Shown: positions 8,434-17,843 of the stretch, piece after piece
Layout of the letters: each line of letters starts with the position of its first letter
Position numbering within the stretch: position 1 is the first letter of the stretch
Source of the DNA: Bailinhaonella thermotolerans
Lineage (GTDB): Bacteria; Actinomycetota; Actinomycetes; Streptosporangiales; Streptosporangiaceae
Length of the DNA: 64,000 bases
Assembly: GCF_003594875.1 (NCBI RefSeq)
Contig: NZ_QZEY01000021.1
Span: 62,001-126,000 of the forward strand
Reading direction: 5' to 3'
Translations under genes and position numbers: made by a program
Notes under the pieces: model-generated
Database searches by the model: none
The model's input: the letters and a program-made list of their open reading frames with translations, nothing else
What the model was told of the DNA's origin: nothing

Positions 8434-9369
8434 ATGCTTCGCCCTGCTAAGTACGTCGCCGCGGGGGCGGCGGCGCTGGCCCTGGCCGCGCTGACCGCCT
8501 GCGGCTCCCAGAGCCCCACGGCCACCGACGGCGGGGCGAAGCCCCCGGCCGCGGCGAGTGAGGCGGCCTCCTCCGCGCCGGCCGCGCCGCCGAAGGCGAC
8601 CATCGCCGAGGTCTCGTCCCTGATGCAGAAGCAGATGGAGACGCACAAGAGCGCCAAGATCGAGCTCACCATGGACGCGGCGGGCCAGAGCACCAAGTCG
8701 ATCATGGCCTTCAGCCTGGCCTCCGGCACGCCGGAGATCGACATGAAGATGAACGACCCGCAGCAGGGCGAGATCCGGATGGTGATCCTCAAGGACGCCC
8801 TCTACATGCAGACCGGCAAGGACGCCGCCCCCGGCAAGCCCTGGGTCAAGGTCTCCTTCGACTCCAAGGACCCCGCCTCGGCGATGTTCAAGGCCATCGG
8901 CGGCGCCATGTCCTCCAGCGTGAAGATGGCGCAGAACTCCGAGCTGAACGCCGCGGGCGAGCTGGTCTCCTCCACGCAGGAGAAGGTGGGCTCCACCGAC
9001 ACGACGCACCACACCATCAAGATCAAGATGGACGAGGCGTTCGAGAAGATCGACATCAAGAAGTACATCAAGGACACCCTCGGCAGCGTGAAGTCGGCGC
9101 TCCCGCCGGGCGAGGCCGCCAAGCTGGAGAACGAGACCGCCGGCATCACCGACCAGCAGATCGCCGAGGTCAAGAAGATGTTCAAGGGCGTCGTCGCGAC
9201 CTACGAGCTGTGGGTGGACGGCCAGGGCCTGCCGGTCAAGTCCTCGATGGACATGCCGATCCAGGGCAAGTCCACCAAGATGGACATGGTCTACTCCGAG
9301 TGGGGCAAGGTCACCGTCCAGGCGCCCCCGGCCGACAAGACCGTGGACATGAAGGACGTCAAGCAGTAA
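8434..9369 (+). CDS. Secreted lipoprotein, LppX/LprG-like (paralog of preceding gene)
   Basis: A 311-residue lipoprotein with lipobox LTAC and an Ala/Pro/Ser linker. A domain of LppX/LprG type follows, ending in ATYELWVDGQGLPVKS and YSEWGK, close to the YELWVDRRGEPLRL and FSGWGQ of the preceding protein. ATG at 8434 is preceded by GAGGGGA. Unusually for this genome it is Lys- and Met-rich. A likely promoter lies in the AT-richer 8340-8430 leader, which also holds the small inverted repeat GGCTT-ACGC-AAGCC at 8401-8414. Confidence 0.75.
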   Translation: MLRPAKYVAAGAAALALAALTACGSQSPTATDGGAKPPAAASEAASSAPAAPPKATIAEVSSLMQKQMETHKSAKIELTMDAAGQSTKSIMAFSLASGTPEIDMKMNDPQQGEIRMVILKDALYMQTGKDAAPGKPWVKVSFDSKDPASAMFKAIGGAMSSSVKMAQNSELNAAGELVSSTQEKVGSTDTTHHTIKIKMDEAFEKIDIKKYIKDTLGSVKSALPPGEAAKLENETAGITDQQIAEVKKMFKGVVATYELWVDGQGLPVKSSMDMPIQGKSTKMDMVYSEWGKVTVQAPPADKTVDMKDVKQ

Positions 9370-9406
9370 GTCGGGCCACGCGGGCTCCCCTTAGTAGGGT
9401 GCCCTC

Positions 9407-11479
9407 ATGACGCGAACGCCGTACCCGCCCGCACGCCGTGACGACATCGTGGAGGAGATCCACGGCATCCGGGTCGCCGATCCCTACCGGTGGCTGGAGG
9501 ACCCCGAGTCCCCCGAGACCAAGGAGTGGCTGGCGGCCGAGGACGACCTGTTCCGCGACCACCTGGCGAGCCTGCCCGGGCGCGAGAGGTTCCGCGCCCG
9601 GGTCGCCGAGCTGCTGCGCTCGGGGGCCGTCGGGGCGCCGGCGTGGCGGGGCGGGCGGCGGTTCTTCATGCGCCGCACGGCGGAGCAGGAGCACGCCGTC
9701 CTCTACACGGTGGACCCGGACGGGACCGAGCGGGCCCTGATCGACCCGATGGCGATCGACGCCTCCGGCCTGACCACGCTGGACTCCTGGCAGCCGGACA
9801 AGGAGGGCCGCCGCCTGGCGTACCAGCTCTCCGAGGGCGGCGACGAGGAGTCCACGCTGTACGTCATGGACGTGGAGTCCGGCGAGCGCGTGGACGGGCC
9901 GATCGACCGCTGCCGCTACTCCCCCGTGGCCTGGATGCCCGGCGGCGAGGCCTTCTACTACGTGCGGCGCCTGCCGGCCGACGCCGTGCCGGAGGGCGAG
10001 TCGCAGTACCACCGCCGTGTCTACCTGCACCGCATCGGCACCCCGGCCGACGATGACGTGCTGATCTTCGGCGACGGCATGGAGAAGACCAACTACTACG
10101 GCGTCTCGGTGAGCCGGGACGGCCGCTGGCTGACGGTCTCCGCCTCCCGGGGCACCGCGCCGCGCAACGACGTGTGGCTGGCCGACATCGCCGCCTCCTC
10201 CCCCGACCGCCCGGCGCTGGTCACGGTGCAGGAGGGCATTGACGCCCAGACCGGGCTGTACGTCGGCCGCGACGGCCGGATGTACGTCTTCACCGACCGT
10301 GACGCCCCGCGCGCCCGGCTGTGCGTGACGGACCCCACCACCCCGTCGTACGAGACCTGGCGCGACCTGCTGCCCGAGGACCCCGAGGCGGTGCTGAGCG
10401 ACTTCGCGATCCTCGACGACCTGGACCGGCCGGTGCTGCTCGCGGGCTGGACCCGCCACGCGATCAGCGAGATCACCGTGCACGACCTGGCCACGGGCGA
10501 GAAGTTGGGCGAGGTGCCGACGCCGGGCCTGGGCTCGATCGGCGGCATCAGCGAGCGCCCGGAGGGCGGCCACGAGGCGTGGTTCACCTACACCGACAAC
10601 ACCACGCCGACCACCGTACAGCGCTACGACGCCCGCACCGGCGAGACCACCCTGTGGGCCAAGGCCCCCGGCTCCGTCGAGGTGGGCGAGGTCGAGGCCC
10701 GCCAGGTGGCGTACACCTCCAGGGACGGCACCACCGTGCGCATGCTGGTGATCGCCAAGCCCGGCGAGCACGGTCCCCGCCCGACCATCCTGAACGGCTA
10801 CGGCGGCTTCGGCATCTCCCTCACCCCCGGCTACTCCGCGTCGATCCTGGCCTGGGTCGAGGCCGGCGGCGTCTACGTCGTCGCGAACCTGCGCGGCGGC
10901 GGCGAGGAGGGCGAGGAGTGGCACCGGGCCGGCATGCTCGGCTCCAAGCAGAACGTCTTCGACGACTTCCACGCGGCGGCCGAGCACCTGATCGCGACGG
11001 GCGTGACCACGCCGGACAGGCTCGCGATCAGCGGCGGCAGCAACGGCGGCCTCCTGGTCGGCGCCGCGCTCACGCAGCGTCCCGACCTCTACGCGGCGGT
11101 CGTCTGCTCCGCGCCCCTCCTCGACATGGTCCGGTACGAGAAGTTCGGCCTGGGCGCGACCTGGAACGTGGAGTACGGCAGCGCCGACGTGCCCGAGGAG
11201 TTCGCCTGGCTGCACGCCTACTCGCCGTACCACCAGGTGCGGGAGGGCACGGCCTACCCGGCCACGCTGTTCACCGTCTTCGACAGCGACACCCGGGTGG
11301 ACCCGCTGCACGCCCGCAAGCTCTGCGCCGCGCTCCAGCACGCCACCTCCGGCGACAAGCCGATCCTGCTGCGCCGGGAGACCGAGGTCGGGCACGGCGC
11401 GCGGGCCGTCAGCCGCTCGGTGGACCTGTCCGCCGACACCCTCACCTTCATGGCCGCCCACACCGGCCTGTCCGTCTGA
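9407..11479 (+). CDS. Prolyl oligopeptidase family serine peptidase (S9A)
   Basis: A 690-residue cytosolic-type oligopeptidase with no signal peptide. The N-terminal seven-bladed propeller (about residues 75-400) opens with [13 protein letters not shown], the family's usual N-terminus. The alpha/beta-hydrolase domain follows. The catalytic triad can be read as Ser near 545 (GGSNGGLL), Asp near 628 (FDSDTRVDP) and His near 663 (GHGAR). Length and motifs fit S9A prolyl oligopeptidase rather than oligopeptidase B. It starts 37 bp after the lipoprotein stop and ends at a perfect hairpin. Confidence 0.93.
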   Translation: MTRTPYPPARRDDIVEEIHGIRVADPYRWLEDPESPETKEWLAAEDDLFRDHLASLPGRERFRARVAELLRSGAVGAPAWRGGRRFFMRRTAEQEHAVLYTVDPDGTERALIDPMAIDASGLTTLDSWQPDKEGRRLAYQLSEGGDEESTLYVMDVESGERVDGPIDRCRYSPVAWMPGGEAFYYVRRLPADAVPEGESQYHRRVYLHRIGTPADDDVLIFGDGMEKTNYYGVSVSRDGRWLTVSASRGTAPRNDVWLADIAASSPDRPALVTVQEGIDAQTGLYVGRDGRMYVFTDRDAPRARLCVTDPTTPSYETWRDLLPEDPEAVLSDFAILDDLDRPVLLAGWTRHAISEITVHDLATGEKLGEVPTPGLGSIGGISERPEGGHEAWFTYTDNTTPTTVQRYDARTGETTLWAKAPGSVEVGEVEARQVAYTSRDGTTVRMLVIAKPGEHGPRPTILNGYGGFGISLTPGYSASILAWVEAGGVYVVANLRGGGEEGEEWHRAGMLGSKQNVFDDFHAAAEHLIATGVTTPDRLAISGGSNGGLLVGAALTQRPDLYAAVVCSAPLLDMVRYEKFGLGATWNVEYGSADVPEEFAWLHAYSPYHQVREGTAYPATLFTVFDSDTRVDPLHARKLCAALQHATSGDKPILLRRETEVGHGARAVSRSVDLSADTLTFMAAHTGLSV

Positions 11480-11494
11480 CCCGCCCTCCCGCCC

Positions 11495-11524
11495 GGTGGT
11501 ACGGCTCGCGCGAGCCGTACCACC
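11495..11524. terminator. 14-bp perfect palindrome after S9A peptidase
   Basis: Arms 11495-11508 and 11511-11524 are perfectly complementary with a 2-nt centre; the core is GTACGGCTCG. It belongs to the GTACGG hairpin family and lies 15 bp after the stop. Confidence 0.6.
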
Positions 11525-11611
11525 GCGCGGGGGCCTCTTGTGCGCCTCCGCGTAAGATCGCCGACGCCTCCGGATAACGGGGAGGTCGTTTGGATCCGGT
11601 TGGGTTTGGCC

Positions 11612-13597
11612 GTGATCCGTACCAAGCACATCTGCGCGGCCCTGGCGGCCGCGGCGCTCTCGACGTTCGCCGCGGTCCCGGCCGGCGCCGATCCCAAGCC
11701 GGTGACCGTGGACGTCGTCTCCGACGTCCAGGGCGACACCCGGGACTTCGCCGTCACGCTCAACGAGCTCGACGCGCTCGGGAGGGCCGACCACCTGGCC
11801 TTCAACGGCGACCTGGTGCCCAACGGCAGCGAGCGCGACTACGAGCAGCTCTTCCGGACCGTGGAGACCAGTCCGCACCCGCCGATCTCGTACTCCATCG
11901 GCAACCACGAGTTCTACACCTCCGACCCCGACCCGGTGGAGGTCGCCCGGTACAAGCGCTACACGGGCATGCCCGGGCCGTACCACTCCCGGACGGTCCG
12001 CGGGGTGCCGATCATCCACATCGGCACCACCGACGGGACGTACGCCTCGGGGCACGCGGTGGTCCTGGGCGAGGAGCAGCTCACCTGGCTGGCGGCCGAG
12101 CTGGCGAAGTACCCCGCCGACAAGCCGGTGCTGCTGTTCAGCCACCACCCGCTGCCGGACACCGTCTCCGGCACCTTCGCCGAGCCGGTCGAGGACCAGG
12201 CGCCCAAGGTCTACCGCAAGGACTACAAGGAGGCCGACCGGCTCCTGGGCATCCTCGGCAAGCACCCCAACGTCGTGCTGTTCACCAGCCACACGCACTG
12301 GGACCTGCGCCGCAACGACTGGATGAGCCGCCGGACCGTGCCGGGCGGGCACCCGGCCGGGTTCGCCGCCGTCAACACCGGCGCGGTGCAGACCTCGTTC
12401 GGCCCGGACGGCAAGGGCGGCGAGAAGGGCCTCAGCGCCGCCGAGAACTCCGCGCTGCGCGTCCAGGTCTTCCCCAAGAAGGTGCGCATCGAGTCGCGTG
12501 ACTTCTACCGGCGCGAGGTGATCCGGGCCGTGGAGATCCCGATGGGCGGCGACTACAAGCCCGTCGAGGTCGCCAAGCCCGCCTGGCCGGCCAGGCCCGT
12601 CCCGCCGCGCAAGCCGCACGCGCTGACCGGCACGATCGGCAACGAGACCTTCGACGGCGTCAAGCTCCAGCCGGCCGTGGACGAGGGCATCCCCGCCGAC
12701 CTGCTCGGCTGGACGCACCAGGGCCCCGCGGGCTGGAAGGTGGAGACCAGCGAGGCCATGCCGGACGGCATGCGCGAGTGGCGCGGCTGGTCCTTCGTCA
12801 CGCCCAGGTTCTGGACCGCCGCCGACACCCAGCTCCGCGAGGCCTTCTCCCGCGGCGACGGCGTGATCGCGGTGGCGGACTCCGACGAGCACGACGACAA
12901 GGACAACCCGGCCAAGGTCGCCCCGTTCGACTCCACGCTCGTCTCCCCGGCGTACCGCGTCACCGGCGGCTCCACCGTCCACGTCGGCTTCGCCTCGCAC
13001 TACCGGCAGGAGGACCGGCAGCGGGCCCGAGCCTACGTCCGGTTCAGCGACGGGACGGAGCGGGAGCTGCTGGCGTACGGCCCGGGCACCGCCGACGACG
13101 CCGGCACCCGCGACCAGTACGTCACCCGCGAGGTCCAGGTCCCGGCGGGCGCGACCTCGATGGAGGTGCGCTGGCGCATGCACGACGCGCGCAACAACTG
13201 GTACTGGGCGATCGACGACGTGCAGGTGAGCGCGGCCAAGGTGGTCGCCCCGGTGACCGGCATGAGCGCCGAGCCCGCCGCCGACGCCCGCGACCTGCCC
13301 GGCAAGGGCTGGTGGCTGCCCCAGGCCAAGGTCACGGTGACCGACTCCAACGGCGCCCCGGTCTCCCGCGCCCTGGTCGAGGTCCGCTTCTTCACCAAGG
13401 GCGACGCCCACTGGCCGGACGGCTCCTACACCACCCGCCACGGCTGGACCGACGCCCAGGGCGTCACCACCATCATGGGCCAGGGCCCCACCAAGGCCGA
13501 GTACGCCTGGGTGACCGTCCAGAAGATCACCCACCAGACCCTCGGCGACTCCCCCGCCACCACCGCCGCCAAGATCCTCCCCCCGCCCAACTCCTGA
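11612..13597 (+). CDS. Secreted calcineurin-like metallophosphoesterase
   Basis: About 661 residues with a signal peptide (..AAAALSTFAAVPAGA). The metallophosphoesterase motifs are in order: VSDVQGD (the D-x-H motif has Gln in place of His), FNGDLVPNG, SIGNHEF, LFSHHPL and FTSHTHWD. A second, beta-rich domain (about 360-560, ending near WYWAIDDVQV) looks like a carbohydrate-binding or MAM-like jelly roll. It is followed by an Ig-like fold with VTDSNGAPVSRALV. The start is uncertain: GTG at 11612 gives a normal signal peptide, TTG at 11600 is also possible. The substrate is unknown; phosphodiesters or nucleotides outside the cell are typical for the fold. Confidence 0.82.
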   Translation: MIRTKHICAALAAAALSTFAAVPAGADPKPVTVDVVSDVQGDTRDFAVTLNELDALGRADHLAFNGDLVPNGSERDYEQLFRTVETSPHPPISYSIGNHEFYTSDPDPVEVARYKRYTGMPGPYHSRTVRGVPIIHIGTTDGTYASGHAVVLGEEQLTWLAAELAKYPADKPVLLFSHHPLPDTVSGTFAEPVEDQAPKVYRKDYKEADRLLGILGKHPNVVLFTSHTHWDLRRNDWMSRRTVPGGHPAGFAAVNTGAVQTSFGPDGKGGEKGLSAAENSALRVQVFPKKVRIESRDFYRREVIRAVEIPMGGDYKPVEVAKPAWPARPVPPRKPHALTGTIGNETFDGVKLQPAVDEGIPADLLGWTHQGPAGWKVETSEAMPDGMREWRGWSFVTPRFWTAADTQLREAFSRGDGVIAVADSDEHDDKDNPAKVAPFDSTLVSPAYRVTGGSTVHVGFASHYRQEDRQRARAYVRFSDGTERELLAYGPGTADDAGTRDQYVTREVQVPAGATSMEVRWRMHDARNNWYWAIDDVQVSAAKVVAPVTGMSAEPAADARDLPGKGWWLPQAKVTVTDSNGAPVSRALVEVRFFTKGDAHWPDGSYTTRHGWTDAQGVTTIMGQGPTKAEYAWVTVQKITHQTLGDSPATTAAKILPPPNS

Positions 13598-13607
13598 CGT
13601 GCCACCC

Positions 13608-13646
13608 CCGGTGCGGCGCACGGCTCGAAGCCGCGCGCCGCACCGG
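13608..13646. terminator. 12-bp perfect hairpin
   Basis: 13608-13619 pairs with 13635-13646 (CCGGTGCGGCGC/GCGCCGCACCGG) around a 15-nt loop, 10 bp after the phosphoesterase stop. The remaining 13647-13842 contains no convincing gene. Confidence 0.6.
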
Positions 13647-13842
13647 CGCATCCGCGTGACCCCCAGCCGCCTCAGGCGCCTCGGAGGCGGGCGGTCACGC
13701 CGTTGCAGCCGTGACGCCAGGCGTCAGCGGCGGAAGCCGGTGAGGGCGGCGGGGTCGAAGGGGACGGAGAGACCCCGGGGCTCTCCGGGACCGGCCCTGG
13801 CGGCCAGGACGCAGCGGCCGCCCTCGTGGGGTGAAGGCGGGG

Positions 13843-14673
13843 TCAGCGGAAGACTATGGTGCGGTCGTCGTTGCGGAGGACCCGGTGCTCGGTGTGCCAG
13901 CGGACGGCGCGGGCGAGGGCCAGGCACTCCAGGTCGCGGCCCACGGCGGCCAGTTCCTCGGGGCCGTGGGTGTGGTCGACCCGGGCGACCTCCTGCTCGA
14001 TGATGGGGCCCTCGTCCAGGTCGGGGGTGACGTAGTGGGCCGTGGCGCCGATGAGCTTGACGCCCCGCGAGTGGGCCTGGTGGTACGGCTTGGCGCCCTT
14101 GAAGGACGGGAGCGCCGAGTGGTGGATGTTGATGACCTTGCCGGCCAGCTTCTCGCACAGGTCCGTGGACAGGACCTGCATGTAGCGGGCGAGGACGACC
14201 AGGTCGGCCTGGTAGTGGCCGACCAGGGTGACGATCTCGGCCTCCTGCCGCTGCCTGGTCTCGGGCGTGACCGGCAGGTGGTGGTAGTCGATGCCGTACG
14301 ACTGGGTGAGCGGGCGCAGGTCCGGGTGGTTGGAGGCGACCGCGACGATGTCGATGTCGAGCAGGCCGCTGCGCGTGCGGTAGAGCAGGTCGTTGAGGCA
14401 GTGGCCGAGCTTGCTGACCATGACCAGGACGCGCGGGCGCACGCTCATGTCGTGCAGTTCCCAGTCGCAGGCGAACTCCGCCGCGATCTCGGCGATCTCC
14501 CCGCGCAGGTCGACGCCGTCGTACTGGACCCGCAGGAAGAAGCGGCCGCTGTGGCGGTCGCCGTACTGCTGGCTCTCGGTGATGTTGCAGTCGTGCCGGG
14601 CGAGCAGCCCCGACACGGCCGCGACCACTCCGGGCCGGTCCGGACAGGACAGCGTCAACACATACGTGCTCAT
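13843..14673 (-). CDS. purU: Formyltetrahydrofolate deformylase
   Basis: A 276-residue enzyme that hydrolyses 10-formyl-THF to formate and THF, balancing the one-carbon pool. An N-terminal ACT domain (about 1-85, TLSCPDRPGVVAAVSGLLA) is followed by a formyltransferase-type catalytic domain. The latter carries the conserved VINIHHSALPSF and the DEGPIIEQ segment with the catalytic Asp. Length is normal. Its ATG overlaps the TGA of the upstream GcvT-like remnant by 4 nt, the arrangement expected in a one-carbon operon that used to include a complete demethylase gene. Confidence 0.95.
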   Translation of the reverse strand: MSTYVLTLSCPDRPGVVAAVSGLLARHDCNITESQQYGDRHSGRFFLRVQYDGVDLRGEIAEIAAEFACDWELHDMSVRPRVLVMVSKLGHCLNDLLYRTRSGLLDIDIVAVASNHPDLRPLTQSYGIDYHHLPVTPETRQRQEAEIVTLVGHYQADLVVLARYMQVLSTDLCEKLAGKVINIHHSALPSFKGAKPYHQAHSRGVKLIGATAHYVTPDLDEGPIIEQEVARVDHTHGPEELAAVGRDLECLALARAVRWHTEHRVLRNDDRTIVFR

Positions 14674-14936
14674 GCCTTCACCTTCGAGGATGCGGGGTCG
14701 TACGGGGCCTTCGTCTGGACCTGCGCCGAGAACGTCCCGCCGGCGACGTCCACCGGGAACGCGCCCTCCGCGCCGTCCACGTATCCCGGCCCGGCCGTAC
14801 GGCCGAGGGGGTGGCCGTGGGCGGCGGAGGTGACGTAGCCCGCCGGAGAACCGTCTCGGAGCAGCAGCTCACCGCCCCGGAGCTGGACGTCCGGGTCGTC
14901 GAGCGTGATGGAGACAAGCTTACGGGCGACTGCGGA
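14670..14936 (-). pseudogene. C-terminal remnant of a GcvT/sarcosine dehydrogenase-type gene
   Basis: About 85 codons on the minus strand encode a stretch matching only the C-terminal barrel of aminomethyltransferase-fold proteins: KLVSITLDDPD, GGELLLRDGSPAGYVTS and ..GHPLGRTAGPGYVDG, ending APYDPASSKVKA. No start codon precedes it in frame near the domain edge, and the large FAD and folate-binding parts (several hundred residues) are absent; the NUDIX gene and a 20-bp tandem repeat occupy that space. The stop still overlaps the purU ATG. This looks like a deletion remnant of a dimethylglycine/sarcosine oxidase-like gene. Whether any product is made is unclear. Confidence 0.72.
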
Positions 14937-15010
14937 GAGTCGTGGCCGTTCGTCCGCGTGCGGGCTGATCGCCCGGGCCTGGGTCGTCCGTTCATCCGGC
15001 CCGGCGGGGA

Positions 15011-15052
15011 GCGCGGTGCGGCCACCGGGAGCACGGTGCGGCCACCGGGAGC
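15011..15052. repeat. 20-bp tandem duplication
   Basis: Two copies of a 20-bp unit containing CGGTGCGGCCACCGGGAGC, differing at one or two positions, lie at the broken end of the GcvT-like remnant and about 45 bp before the NUDIX start. The duplication may mark the deletion junction. Confidence 0.7.
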
Positions 15053-15096
15053 GGCATGAAACGATGACGTGCCGGACGGCGTGCGTGGAGGTGCGA

Positions 15097-15543
15097 ATGG
15101 CCGGCGACCGGCCCGCGGTGCGGATCGTCTGTCTCGACGGGGAGGACCGGGTGCTGCTGATGCGCTGGCGTGACCCGGTGAGCGGGATCGCCTTCTGGGA
15201 GCCCCCGGGCGGCGGTGTGGACCCGGGTGAGACCCCGCTCGCGGCCGCCCGCCGCGAGCTGCATGAGGAGACGGGCCTGGACCCGGCGGCCGTGATCGAC
15301 GTCTCGGTCCCGGTGGACCGCGACTTCACCTGGCTCGGCGTCCACTACCGCAAGATCGAGCCCTTCTTCGCGGCCCGCTTCGACGGCACCCCGGTGGCGA
15401 GCGCCGCCGCGTTCACCGACGAGGAGCGCGAGACCTTCCTCGGCTGTGCCTGGTTCACCCCGGAGGAGATCAAGGCCCTGGACGAGGTGCTGGAACCCCC
15501 GGACCTGCCCGAGGTCGTCGAGCGCCTCCGGCGCCTCCTGTAG
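15097..15543 (+). CDS. NUDIX hydrolase
   Basis: A 148-residue hydrolase of nucleoside diphosphates linked to another moiety. The Nudix box is complete at about residues 40-62: GGGVDPGETPLAAARRELHE followed by ETGLD. ATG at 15097 has GGAGG 5 nt upstream. The substrate cannot be read from the sequence; the MRWRDPVSGIAFWEPPGG context is shared by many actinobacterial NUDIX proteins of unknown substrate. It is convergent with the GNAT gene. Confidence 0.9.
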   Translation: MAGDRPAVRIVCLDGEDRVLLMRWRDPVSGIAFWEPPGGGVDPGETPLAAARRELHEETGLDPAAVIDVSVPVDRDFTWLGVHYRKIEPFFAARFDGTPVASAAAFTDEERETFLGCAWFTPEEIKALDEVLEPPDLPEVVERLRRLL

Positions 15544-15731
15544 ACGGGCCCGCCCGTCCCGGATCTCCGTCTTCGACGACCTGCCGTCGCGAGAGGCGGT
15601 CCGCCCCCGGTGACGAGGTGCGGCCGCGCGTGGACGCCGCGCATGTCCAGGTGTTCCCCGCCTGAGGCGGCCGCACCTGGCCGGCTCGCTCCGCCTCCGG
15701 CGATGGCGCCGCGGAGAGAGGGCCGGTGAGC

Positions 15732-15769
15732 GCCGATCTCGCGTTCGCGTCCCCGATCGCGAGATCGGC
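15732..15769. terminator. 12-bp perfect hairpin between convergent genes
   Basis: 15732-15743 (GCCGATCTCGCG) pairs with 15758-15769, loop 14 nt, 17 bp downstream of the GNAT stop on the minus strand. A smaller stem at 15543-15558 (GACGGGC-CC-GCCCGTC) sits at the NUDIX stop. Confidence 0.55.
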
Positions 15770-15786
15770 CCCCGTCGCAACCGTCC

Positions 15787-16284
15787 TCAGGTGGAGGACT
15801 CCCGCTGGGGCTGACGCACGGGCAGACGCTTCTCGCCGTAGATGTTGACGAGGCCCCCCACCGTCTCACGACGGATCTCGCGCCAGCCGAACTTGCGGTA
15901 GAGCTCGATCGCGGCCCCCTGGTTGAGCGTGGTGTCACCGCGGAGCACGGAGTAGCCCAGCTCGATCGCCCGGGCCTCCAGCGCCTCCACGATGGCCGCG
16001 CCGTATCCCCGTCCCTGGAAGTCGGGGTGCACGCGCAGGCGGCACATCTCCGCGGCTGCGTCATCCAGCCGCCGAAGCCCGCCCATCGCCACGATGCGGC
16101 CCTCGACCTCGCCCACCAGGAACTCCCCGTTGTCGTCGAGGTAGTACTCCTGCAGGCGCGGGAAGTCGTCGTCGTAGTAGACGCCGTCTCCGGGCCGCAG
16201 CCCGACCTGCGCGAGCCCCACCCGGTGTAAGTCCCAGACCTCGTCGAGGTCCTCGGGGCGGAAACGCCGGATCGAGAACGTCAT
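15787..16284 (-). CDS. GNAT-family N-acetyltransferase
   Basis: A 165-residue single-domain acetyltransferase. The acetyl-CoA pyrophosphate-binding loop is visible as VHPDFQGRGYGAAIVEALE (about residues 97-115), and NQGAAIELYRKFGW closes the fold. Its ATG overlaps the TGA of the upstream XRE-TPR regulator by 4 nt, so the two are translationally coupled and the regulator may control it. The acceptor substrate is unknown. Confidence 0.88.
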   Translation of the reverse strand: MTFSIRRFRPEDLDEVWDLHRVGLAQVGLRPGDGVYYDDDFPRLQEYYLDDNGEFLVGEVEGRIVAMGGLRRLDDAAAEMCRLRVHPDFQGRGYGAAIVEALEARAIELGYSVLRGDTTLNQGAAIELYRKFGWREIRRETVGGLVNIYGEKRLPVRQPQRESST

Positions 16285-17843
16285 AGGTCCATGGCTCCCT
16301 GCTTCTCGTTGGACTCGTTGTCGCGGATGGAGGCGAGGAATTCCTTGAACTCCCGCACCGCCCGCCCGTTGGCGTCCTTGTGCTCGGCCGTGGTGAGCAG
16401 ATCCTTGGCCCGCTGCAGCACGATGTCGGCCTTCTGGTGCTCGGCGTCGAGGCGCTGGATGGCCTCCATGCCCAGGCGGAGCGCCTCGTCGGGGTCGCCC
16501 TCGAGGAGGCGGCAGCGCGCGCGGTCGAAGCGGATCAGGGTCGGGTCGAGCCACTCGGTCTCGTAGGCGTCGAGCGCCTTGAGCAGGAGGACCTCGGCCT
16601 CCTGCGTCTGCCCGATGCCGGTGAGGACGTCGCCCTGGTGGAAGAAGAGCTGTTTCTGGGTGTAGCCGAAGGCGGCGTCCCGCTGGTGGTCGGGCCTCAT
16701 CTGGGAGAAGGCGCTGCGGGCCCGGGACAGGGCGTTCTTGGCCTTGTCGACGGCGTCCTTGCGCCCGTTGCCCGCCAGGGCCGCCAGGGCCCGCGCCTCC
16801 ACGATCGGCGCCATCGCCGCCGCGGCGCACGGGGTCTGCCCGGCCAGGCTCTGGCTCTTCTGGGCGAGGTTGATCGCCTCGCGCATGTCGCCGTAGTAGA
16901 AGGGCACCAGCGACTCGCGGACCGTCACCCAGGCCCGCAGGGCCCGGTCGCCGGTCTCGTCGGCGGCCGTGCGGCCGGTGCGGAAGAAGGATCGCGCCAG
17001 CCGGTGATCGCCCACGTCGATCATCAGGATGCCCGCGAGGCCGGCGAGTTGCGCGGCCAGCTTCAGCAGCCGCTCCTGGGTGTCGTACGGCTGGCGCCGG
17101 CTCAGGGCGTGGCGCACGGAGCTGAACTCCAGCAGCACGTCGCAGAGCAGGCGGAGGGTGGGCACGTTCATGTACTGCCGGCCGAAGCTGGCGACGTTGC
17201 CCTCCCATTCGTCGAGCATGGCCGGGGACACCGTCGCGGACGCCAGGGTGTCGTCCATCCTGCGACGGGTGTTGTCCACGGCGCCGAGCAGCTTGTCGTC
17301 GAGCGCGACGGCGCTGCCGCCCAGCAGAGTTAACAAGGTCCTGCGTAGCACGTTCTCGTCCTCCTCGCCCCCACCCGGCGAGGTGTTCCTGATGACAGGC
17401 GTGTCCGCCGTGGGGGAAGTGTCGGGTTTACCTTCTTGGAGGTCGCCACGGGCCTGGCCGGACGGTCTGCGGTGGTCATGACCGCAGATGCACGGGCCGT
17501 CGTACCCGAGGGCGACCGGTTCGACGCGGTAGACCTGGCACAGGTAATGGAGGTATTCGGGTCCGGGTTTCTTGAGCCCGCTTTCGTACGCGGACAGAAG
17601 CGTCTCACCGATGCCTGGCACCGGCTTGCCGTCCACATCGAACAGGGCGCGCACCTGTTCGATGACGTCGGCCAAAGCGATTCCGTGCGCGAGACGGTGG
17701 GCCTTGATCCTCGTCGTGGCGAACTGAGGTCCGCACTCGTCGTGGATCTGCTCGGCGATCTGGGCCATGCCGGCCCCGGTGGCGAGGCCCTTGGCCCGGA
17801 TCCGCCGCGCTAACTCCGTCTCCCTGTGCTGTCTGCCGGACAT
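16281..17843 (-). CDS. XRE-type helix-turn-helix regulator with TPR domain
   Basis: A 520-residue protein. The N-terminal DNA-binding region (about residues 10-115) has the form RAHRLAHGIALADVIEQVRALF ... LSAYESGLKKPGPEYLHYLC (split here for length), followed by a CICGH motif near 120. The remainder (about 190-510) is alpha-helical and TPR-like, with recurring A-L-A/G-D blocks. Large HTH-TPR proteins of this kind are frequent in actinomycetes and often sense peptides or co-operate with adjacent small proteins. It is coupled to the GNAT gene downstream and divergent from the WSWG protein at 18172. Confidence 0.8.
   Translation of the reverse strand: MSGRQHRETELARRIRAKGLATGAGMAQIAEQIHDECGPQFATTRIKAHRLAHGIALADVIEQVRALFDVDGKPVPGIGETLLSAYESGLKKPGPEYLHYLCQVYRVEPVALGYDGPCICGHDHRRPSGQARGDLQEGKPDTSPTADTPVIRNTSPGGGEEDENVLRRTLLTLLGGSAVALDDKLLGAVDNTRRRMDDTLASATVSPAMLDEWEGNVASFGRQYMNVPTLRLLCDVLLEFSSVRHALSRRQPYDTQERLLKLAAQLAGLAGILMIDVGDHRLARSFFRTGRTAADETGDRALRAWVTVRESLVPFYYGDMREAINLAQKSQSLAGQTPCAAAAMAPIVEARALAALAGNGRKDAVDKAKNALSRARSAFSQMRPDHQRDAAFGYTQKQLFFHQGDVLTGIGQTQEAEVLLLKALDAYETEWLDPTLIRFDRARCRLLEGDPDEALRLGMEAIQRLDAEHQKADIVLQRAKDLLTTAEHKDANGRAVREFKEFLASIRDNESNEKQGAMDL

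Noticed and set aside
9359-13651. A 1430-codon open frame on the minus strand
   Set aside because: It is antisense to the S9A peptidase and the phosphoesterase, both of which have complete catalytic motifs. The minus frame is low-complexity Gly/Ala/Arg/Val without a domain, an artefact of high GC.
13724-13842. A possible DUF397-like remnant on the minus strand (GGRCVLAARAGPGEP ... FDPAALTGFRR)
   Set aside because: The match is only a general pattern, there is no start codon of its own in frame, and it runs back into the purU 3' end in another frame. Kept as a curiosity, not annotated.
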